Part shown: positions 42,194 through 47,421 of the stretch, piece by piece
Layout of the letters: the number at the start of each line of letters is the position of its first letter
Numbering within the stretch: the stretch's first letter is position 1
Source: Spirochaetales bacterium
Lineage (GTDB): Bacteria; Spirochaetota; Spirochaetia; SZUA-6; JAFGRV01
Length of the DNA stretch: 47,421 bases
Assembly (NCBI GenBank): GCA_016937215.1
Contig: JAFGWI010000167.1
Coordinates: 1-47,421 of the forward strand
Reading direction: 5' to 3'
Notes under the pieces: generated by a model
Databases searched by the model: none
What the model was told of the DNA's origin: nothing
Seen by the model: only the letters and a program-made list of their open reading frames with translations
Translations under genes and position numbers: made by a program

Positions 42194-43462
42194 TTACTCT
42201 ATTGTTTCTTTGTACTTATTTGTGAAAAATTGCAATTTACCACTTATCTTGTTGGTTACAATATCCTTGCAGAACATAAAAATCCATTTCATCGAGCCCA
42301 ATCCTTGTTCGATTATCTCTGCTCTAAACAGTTCTTCCACTTTTTGTCTTAGTTGAGGTGTGTCATCGGTCAATACCAATCTGACAGTGAAATCTTTATC
42401 GTTTTCCTGGGTAACATGAAAATGCAATATGCAGTTATTATAATTTATATTGATGTTTTCGGTTATATAATGAAACAGAAATGAACTTATAGGTGCTTTC
42501 CCCTTTATATAAATGTTTTCACCGATTCTGCCTGTCTTTAATTCTATTATTGGATTTGTGTTACCACAGGAACACCCATGTTGGTGTATGAGTTTTCCCT
42601 TGTCACCAATTTTATATCGAATTATGGGCATCACGGAATTGGTCAAACAGCTTATTATAATTTCTCCTGTCTCACCCTCTTCTGCGGGCATTTCATTATT
42701 CATTATTTCGATGTACACATTTTTTGTCATCACATGTAGTTGTCCTTTAGAACATTCACAAGCGATACTATTAGCTTCCATGCATCCATATTGATTGGAA
42801 ATCGGTACTTTGAAAATATCGGAAATTTCTGCTCTAATTGAATTTGAAAGATATTCTCCAGTAAGTTCGATATATCGCAAAGAATCATAAACCGGAAGCT
42901 TGTTTTTTTTAAAAAATTGTGAAAATAGATAAACTGTGCTGGGTTGTGCCATTATCCATTTGGGTTGAAATGCTTCTATCTCTGAATGAAATTGAGTAAT
43001 AATTTCATCTGTAAGATTCATTTTACATAATGATAAATGATTGCCGTGATTAAACATATATAATTTAGGTTTGATAACTTTATCTTTGTGATAAATTGCC
43101 GAATGAAATGATAACAATTTATCGTTGGGTAAAATGTTATATCGCCTTCTAATATTCCATAAATAATATAATGACCTGATTGAATCATTTTTTTTCCAGT
43201 AGGTTTTAAGTATTTTACCGGTAGACCCGGATGTTCGTTGAATAATAAGGGATTTTCGTGATTCTTCATCACTATAATCTGATTCAAGAAGGTTATGCTT
43301 TTCTTGTTGTATTATCTGTTTTGTTAAAAAGGGTATTTTTCTATATTCTTCTTTGCTGTTGATACTATTTATGTCAATGTTGTGCCTTTTGAATAATTCT
43401 CTATAATAGGGCGTTTTGTTAAAAGCATGGCATAGTATCTCTTTAGGAGGAAATGAATTCAT
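42194..43462 (-). CDS. PaaK/CapK-like adenylate-forming enzyme of the ACP cluster
   Basis: The protein has 422 residues. ANL motifs: RTSGSTGKILKT near 75 (A3), QYGCMEAN near 226 (A5-like), PIIRYKIGDKG near 278 (A7-like), then HGCSCGNTNPIIE, the cysteine motif of PaaK/CapK-type enzymes, and LKTGR. It should activate a carboxylic acid. The acceptor may be the carrier protein encoded 25 bases upstream in transcription order. It differs clearly from the enzyme at 1084-2487. AGGAG lies 10 bases before the ATG. Confidence 0.85.
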   Translation of the reverse strand: MNSFPPKEILCHAFNKTPYYRELFKRHNIDINSINSKEEYRKIPFLTKQIIQQEKHNLLESDYSDEESRKSLIIQRTSGSTGKILKTYWKKNDSIRSLYYLWNIRRRYNILPNDKLLSFHSAIYHKDKVIKPKLYMFNHGNHLSLCKMNLTDEIITQFHSEIEAFQPKWIMAQPSTVYLFSQFFKKNKLPVYDSLRYIELTGEYLSNSIRAEISDIFKVPISNQYGCMEANSIACECSKGQLHVMTKNVYIEIMNNEMPAEEGETGEIIISCLTNSVMPIIRYKIGDKGKLIHQHGCSCGNTNPIIELKTGRIGENIYIKGKAPISSFLFHYITENININYNNCILHFHVTQENDKDFTVRLVLTDDTPQLRQKVEELFRAEIIEQGLGSMKWIFMFCKDIVTNKISGKLQFFTNKYKETIE

Positions 43463-43487
43463 CTTGTTTGGCTCCTGTTGTATTTAA

Positions 43488-43742
43488 TTAAATTTCAAGG
43501 TTTTGTTTTTCACAGACATAATTTACTAATTGCTTTATTTTGGAAATTTCTTCTATATCAATGTAATCGTTATCAAAACTAATTCCAAAAAGTACTTCCA
43601 ATTCAATAATTAATTTTATGATTGTTATTGAATTGAAACCAAGATCATCAATAATATCTGTCTCGTCGTTGATGTTATCAATATTGATTTTTTCTACAGA
43701 TAACATTGTTATTAATTCTATTATGGTTTCTTTAATGTTCAC
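43488..43742 (-). CDS. acyl carrier protein
   Basis: This 84-residue acidic helical protein has DDLGFNSITIIKLIIELE, where the Ser after GFN takes the 4'-phosphopantetheine arm. It starts with GTG, which overlaps the ligase stop (GTGA), and has AGGAGG 8 bases upstream inside the ligase gene. The cargo is probably an acyl or aryl group loaded by one of the two flanking adenylate-forming enzymes. It is not near fatty-acid synthesis genes, so it is a dedicated carrier rather than the housekeeping AcpP. Confidence 0.92.
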   Translation of the reverse strand: MNIKETIIELITMLSVEKINIDNINDETDIIDDLGFNSITIIKLIIELEVLFGISFDNDYIDIEEISKIKQLVNYVCEKQNLEI

Positions 43743-45238
43743 TGAAGAACCTCCTTTGACCTGATAATTTTTCCAGTTAAAGTTTTTTCTAATTTATCGA
43801 CAATATATATTTTTTGAGGAATTTTAAAATCAGATAGCCAAGATTTACAAAACGAGATGATTTCCTTTTCTAGTGTGCCCTTTGTTTGCTTTTTTATTGT
43901 CACTTTGGCTACAGGAATTTCACCAAAATCATCATCGTATTCACCATATACAAGAGCTTCTTTGATTTGGGGATGATATAATAATACTTCTTCAATTTCT
44001 TCAGGGTAAATGTTTGTGCCGGCTTTTATAATAATATTTCGTTTTCGTCCAGTGATAAAAATAAAGTCGTCCTCATCTTTGTATCCTATGTCACCAGTAT
44101 GAAGCCAGCCATCTTTTATTGTTTCAGAAGTAATTTCATTGTGATTGTAATAACCTTTCATAACATTATTGCCTCGAACAATGATTTCACCTTTTTCATT
44201 GGTTTTTGCGATTGTGTTTTGGGCTCCGAGAATTTTAACTTCAACTCCAGGTATTGGTTTTCCCACAGACCCTAATTTAGTTAAGGAATCAGGACCAAGG
44301 AGATGAGTGATTCTTGTTGAGGCTTCAGTCTGTCCGTACATATGGATAAATTCGATTTCTGAAAATCTTTCGATGATGGGCTTTATCCTTTGTATGGGAG
44401 AGGGCCCTCCTCCAAAGCAAACATAACGTAGAGGAGAATTGGCAAGCTTTTCTTTAGGCAATTTTTCAAATAAAACTAATAGTAAATAGGGCACACATGT
44501 AATATTGGTGATGTATTCTTTATTTAATAAGTAGATTACATTTGAAGGTAAGAAAGGACCTTTCATTATTGTAATAGATGCACCCATGTAAAAATGAGCG
44601 AGAAATTGTGAGGTGTTGGCAGAGGCATATTGTAGGGGAAGTAGAATTAACGAGCAATCTTTTTCACTTATCTTGAGTGATTGAATAATGGATTTGATAT
44701 TTGATATAAGATTGTTATGTGTTAGCATAACACGTTTAGAAAGTTTTCCGGTTCCTGAAGTGTGTAGAAGCAAAACTGTGTCATTTTCGGTTTGCGGCTT
44801 TTGTTCTGTTTTTTGTTTACATGTCTTGTTAGAAACCTGAAGTACTCCCGTATCAATATTATAAAACGACATTGAGCTGGCAAAATCACTTAAATTATTC
44901 TTACACTTTTCTATTATTGATGAATTTGTTATAATAAGATTGATATTGCACGATGCTACTGTAGCTTGAAGTTCCTTTTCTTTCTCATTTACATTTAAAG
45001 GGACTATCGTATTGTCGAGAAAAGTTATTAAAAAATAAGCTATAATATAGTCAGTGGAATTTGGAAGTAAAATGCCCCAATTTCCACACAACTCCGGTTT
45101 GCCATCCAGATTGCTTTTATGATTCATTACGCTTTTGAATAATTCTTCATAAGTTAAGATTTGATCTCCATAATATAATGCAATTTTATCTTTTGTTTGG
45201 ACTTGAATATTTTTTATTAATATATCTTTAATCAACAT
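43739..45238 (-). CDS. acyl-AMP ligase (AMP-dependent synthetase family)
   Basis: The protein has 499 residues with normal ANL layout: YGQTEAS near 307 (A5), LHTGDIGY near 375 (A7), GRKRNIIIKAGTNIYPEEIEE near 393 (A8) and KTLTGKIIR with the A10 Lys near 491. The phosphate-binding loop is unusual: TSGTGKLSKRV in place of TSGTTGxPKGV, keeping the Ser, Thr and Lys but losing the second Thr-Gly and the Pro. Activity may be altered. It overlaps the carrier protein by 4 bases, so loading of that protein is the likely job. AAGGA lies 6 bases before the ATG. Confidence 0.88.
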   Translation of the reverse strand: MLIKDILIKNIQVQTKDKIALYYGDQILTYEELFKSVMNHKSNLDGKPELCGNWGILLPNSTDYIIAYFLITFLDNTIVPLNVNEKEKELQATVASCNINLIITNSSIIEKCKNNLSDFASSMSFYNIDTGVLQVSNKTCKQKTEQKPQTENDTVLLLHTSGTGKLSKRVMLTHNNLISNIKSIIQSLKISEKDCSLILLPLQYASANTSQFLAHFYMGASITIMKGPFLPSNVIYLLNKEYITNITCVPYLLLVLFEKLPKEKLANSPLRYVCFGGGPSPIQRIKPIIERFSEIEFIHMYGQTEASTRITHLLGPDSLTKLGSVGKPIPGVEVKILGAQNTIAKTNEKGEIIVRGNNVMKGYYNHNEITSETIKDGWLHTGDIGYKDEDDFIFITGRKRNIIIKAGTNIYPEEIEEVLLYHPQIKEALVYGEYDDDFGEIPVAKVTIKKQTKGTLEKEIISFCKSWLSDFKIPQKIYIVDKLEKTLTGKIIRSKEVLQ

Positions 45239-45301
45239 ATGTCATCCTTTATCAATCAGAATGTGAAACCAGCTTATGAATAATTTTACAGGATACTAGT
45301 T

Positions 45302-46036
45302 TCATGTTATACGCAAGTCGGATTGGTAGCTTAATTCAGAAACTGAAATGACACCTTTTTTAAAACAATACAAGCCTGTATTATAATATAAAAGCATCAT
45401 GTCGTAGTCCCAAATGTGAAGTGAATTTTCCATTTGCTCTACAAGAAGGTTTATCTTTTTCGGATTATAAATTAGTAAATTGTTTCCAAACGCAAAAGGG
45501 GCTCTCGCATTGTCGATTTTACATAAATACTTGTTGTAACTGTATTGTTCCTGATTTTCGAAAATTTTACTTTCAGGATTTAAGCCGAAAATAACAGTCC
45601 AGTCATGTGGCAGGTATTCTTCTAAAATTTTAAGCTTATCTATTAATTCAGAATCAAAGCATGTATCATCTTCAAAGACAAGGAAAAAATGATCCCCATC
45701 ATTTTGTTTTTGGAGGCTGTACTGTATTTTTTTTAATAGAAAAAAATGAGATAAAAAGCACCCTATAATACCTGGTATTACCAGTTCTTTTTTTGTATTA
45801 AAATATCTGTAATCGTCTAGTAGCCGTGTATCATAAAATTGTTTGTATTGTTCAAGATTTTTGGATGAGATAGCTTTCATTCTGGTTATTTTTTTATCAG
45901 GAAAGTATTGAGTTAATAGTGTTAAAATATGTTGTTTTCTATCTATTCTCTCTGGAAGATTGATGTAATAAATACATGATATTTTATCATAAAAACTGGA
46001 TTGACCGGTTAAGGAATGGTTAAAATGATTATGCAT
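45302..46036 (-). CDS. glycosyltransferase family 25 (LPS-type) protein
   Basis: The protein has 244 residues from ATG 46036, chosen because AGGA lies 8 bases upstream; the TTG at 46078 lacks a site. Family motifs: CIYYINLPERIDRKQHI near the start, MKAIS, GIIGCFLSHFFLLKKI near 90, LVFEDDTCFD (acidic donor-binding motif) near 120, and DYDMMLLYY near 207. GT25 enzymes add sugars to LPS or protein acceptors. It is first in the minus-strand cluster, 63 bases before the ligase gene. It may glycosylate the product built on the carrier protein, or an envelope glycan that receives the acyl group. Confidence 0.85.
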   Translation of the reverse strand: MHNHFNHSLTGQSSFYDKISCIYYINLPERIDRKQHILTLLTQYFPDKKITRMKAISSKNLEQYKQFYDTRLLDDYRYFNTKKELVIPGIIGCFLSHFFLLKKIQYSLQKQNDGDHFFLVFEDDTCFDSELIDKLKILEEYLPHDWTVIFGLNPESKIFENQEQYSYNKYLCKIDNARAPFAFGNNLLIYNPKKINLLVEQMENSLHIWDYDMMLLYYNTGLYCFKKGVISVSELSYQSDLRIT

Positions 46037-46083
46037 TACATTTTCCTGTATTTTTTCGTTTAAATGAGCTAATTGCAAAAGTT

Positions 46084-46168
46084 AGCAATTAGCTGGTAAC
46101 TGTAAATGAATGAATTCTAATTCAACAATAAGATAACTTACTCGCCATTTTATAATTTTTATAAGACC
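46084..46168 (+). repeat. dispersed repeat, family 4, copy 3 (degenerate)
   Basis: TTAGCAATTAGCTGGTAACTG, then AATAAGATAACTTACTCGCC and ATTTTTATAAG, keep the block order of the other family-4 copies. Confidence 0.5.
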
Positions 46169-46515
46169 CTTAAATTTGTTCAAGTTTATTACAATTGGGC
46201 TGTATTGTAAAGAATAACCATTGTATTTCCAAATAAAAATTAATGATTTATTAGGTTTCCTAATATTTGGGGTGCCTTCTGTCTCAATTTTTTTGGCCAG
46301 GCCGGGCTTTGTGAGCTTATCAAAGTTTTACAAGCAAATTTATCATGCTTTTGGATTTTTTTCTATTTTCAAAAATAACCTGTAAATAAAGCTTCAATTC
46401 CATAAGTTAAAGTGTTTTTTTGAAAATGTATCTATTGTTTGTTTAAAACTGCCTTAAATTCGTTCAAATGTAAAAATGCTTCTGCAAGGTTTTGAAACAA
46501 AGCGCTTATAAAAAA
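46169..46515. other. AT-rich gap without recognised genes
   Basis: No gene is visible. A fragment GGCCAGGCCGGGCTTTGTGAGC near 46299-46320 resembles the first part of the family-1 repeat and may be a decayed piece of the copy whose end lies at 46516-46559. Confidence 0.35.
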
Positions 46516-46559
46516 GCGGAATGGGGGAACGCCCAAATAAGCCATTGGCTAAACAAATA
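46516..46559 (-). repeat. end fragment of the family-1 repeat with outer terminus
   Basis: On the minus strand TATTTGTTTAGC, then CAATGGCTTATTTGGGCGTT and CCCCCATTCCGC, match the left end of copy E almost base for base. The remainder is lost or too diverged. Confidence 0.7.
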
Positions 46560-46753
46560 CAATTATTGCAGGTTGAATATACTCGCAGTTTCATATTATT
46601 CTACATTTGAAAAAAATGGACTTTGTTTATTTGTTCGTAGTTCTATGATAATAAGTTAATTGTTGAAAATGAATGTTTTTAGCATTGAAGAGTGATTAAG
46701 TTCTAAGATTGTTTTAGGTTTTTTTACTCTATTAGGATATTAAATATCAATTA

Positions 46754-46783
46754 TTTACTGATACTAAAAATTCAGTATATAAT
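46754..46783 (+). promoter_or_regulatory. probable promoter of panD
   Basis: TTTACT and a perfect TATAAT are separated by 18 bases; the -10 ends 25 bases before the panD start codon. The -35 matches 4/6. Confidence 0.45.
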
Positions 46784-46808
46784 AAACTTAATTTTAGGGA
46801 GCCGAATC

Positions 46809-47174
46809 GTGAATATTAGCATGTTGAAATCAAAAATACACAGAGCAACTGTCACAGAAACCAATTTAAAATATGAAGGTTCAATTACGATTGATGAAGA
46901 TCTTATTGAGAAAGCGAATTTGTTAATTTATGAACACGTTCATGTTTTAAATTGTAATAATGGTTGCCGATTTGAAACATATATTATTAAAGGTGAACGA
47001 GGATCAAAGGTTGTTTGTTTAAATGGTGCGGCTGCGCGATTAGCTGAAGCGGGTGATAAAGTTATCATTATTTCTTATGCTTTAATGAGTGAGGACGAAG
47101 CCAGAAATTATTCCCCCATTGTTGTTAATGTTGATGATGATAATTGCATAAGTGAAATTAAAACAAAAAAATAA
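46809..47174 (+). CDS. panD: aspartate 1-decarboxylase precursor
   Basis: The 121-residue proenzyme self-cleaves at Gly-Ser to form a pyruvoyl group and makes beta-alanine for pantothenate and CoA. The cleavage site is in KYEGSITID (Gly24-Ser25), followed by the usual [15 protein letters not shown] and [31 protein letters not shown]. The length is normal. The start is GTG at 46809 with AGGGAG 7 bases upstream; the ATG at 46821 is too far from that site. It is a single gene with its own promoter and no pan neighbours in view. Confidence 0.96.
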   Translation: MNISMLKSKIHRATVTETNLKYEGSITIDEDLIEKANLLIYEHVHVLNCNNGCRFETYIIKGERGSKVVCLNGAAARLAEAGDKVIIISYALMSEDEARNYSPIVVNVDDDNCISEIKTKK

Positions 47175-47185
47175 TAAGTTTGAGG

Positions 47186-47295
47186 TTCTTGCAAAACTGA
47201 TGCTTTGCAAGAAGTATAAAAATGGCGGATAAGTTATCTTATCGCCGAATAATCAGTTATTAATCCACAGCTGCCTGTTAATTGATAATGTCCGG
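47186..47295 (-). repeat. dispersed repeat, family 4, complete copy
   Basis: It starts with a perfect 10-bp hairpin TTCTTGCAAA/TTTGCAAGAA (47186-47213). On the minus strand the blocks ACAGGCAGCTGTGGATTAAT and ATAACTTATCCGCCATTTTT follow the order of the copy at 26371-26470. It lies 12 bases after panD; the hairpin lacks a T-run, so it is not a standard terminator. Confidence 0.7.
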
Positions 47296-47341
47296 GCTTT
47301 GGTAATTAGTTCGTTTATTTTTTTAAATATAAAAAAATTCG

Positions 47342-47421
47342 TATTTGTTTAGCTTAAACAGGAATCACTATTTTTAGCGTTAAGGATTGTAATAATAGCA
47401 AGTTATTTTTTCAAAAATGAC
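47342..47421. repeat. partial family-1 repeat cut by the window end
   Basis: TATTTGTTTAGC (47342-47353) is the outer terminus of copy E. AGCGTTAAGGATTG (47376-47389) is the inverted right boundary (CAATCCTTAACGC). The copy is entered from its right end and continues beyond the window. Confidence 0.55.

Noticed and set aside
1-47421. tRNA, rRNA, CRISPR arrays, phage or plasmid functions, known riboswitches
   Set aside because: Both strands were read by eye for T-loop motifs, regular direct repeats and transposase or integrase signatures; none was convincing.

Overview
The window is about 47 kb of low-GC bacterial chromosome, AT-rich between genes and densely coding on both strands. The best clue to origin is an archaeal-type class I lysyl-tRNA synthetase whose N-terminal half reads very much like spirochaetal LysRS. 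Lipoproteins, secreted beta-structured proteins, RsbU-type phosphatases and STAS proteins fit a spirochaete or a related deep-branching, free-living lineage. This placement is inference; no rRNA or other phylogenetic marker is present. I found no tRNA, rRNA, CRISPR array, phage gene or transposase.

Layout. 1-2.5 kb: end of a vWA protein, an unknown protein and a phenylacetate-CoA-ligase-like enzyme in one operon. 2.7-4.9 kb: molybdate-type binding lipoprotein and permease with a DUF364-like protein, no ATPase gene, and a sigma-54-like promoter. 5.4-13.6 kb: housekeeping genes (lysS, rpiA, glyA-pgi) plus a PAS-PP2C phosphatase, a STAS protein and a small secreted protein. 14.1-19.2 kb: a 1677-residue secreted beta-helix/CBM/Ig/LamG protein, followed by a broken formylglycine-generating-enzyme gene. 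20-24.8 kb: pnuC-nadR (NAD salvage), a second STAS protein, an EamA/SMR transporter, a UbiA-type prenyltransferase and a HAD phosphatase. 24.8-26.4 kb: a DUF6765-like protein and a DJ-1 protein. 26.6-29.1 kb: a B12-binding protein carrying the W-x9-EH motif of CarH photoreceptors, co-transcribed with a histidine kinase and divergent from an all-helical protein across a dyad-symmetric control region. 29.5-31.6 kb: CBM-like lipoprotein and GT-C-like membrane protein. 31.9-36.8 kb: ion transport (KtrB-KtrA, a second KtrB, a CaCA exchanger, and a 36-codon ORF overlapping the first ktrB). 37-41 kb: SdiA-regulated-like protein, PepSY-like protein and an OmpR/HAMP two-component pair. 41.7-46 kb: a minus-strand cluster of GT25, acyl-AMP ligase, acyl carrier protein, a second adenylate-forming enzyme and a GyrI-like protein, which looks like a small uncharacterised biosynthetic pathway. 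46.8 kb: panD.

The intergenic DNA is unusual. At least four families of dispersed, structured repeats fill the longer gaps. The most striking is a roughly 130-215 bp element bounded by GGGCGTT and AACGC. Its copies have different stem sequences but the same hairpins, so the stems covary. Three other families have their own inverted termini. The strongest candidates for something new are the B12-kinase locus with its dyad operator, the covarying repeat element, and the ACP/adenylation/GT25 cluster.
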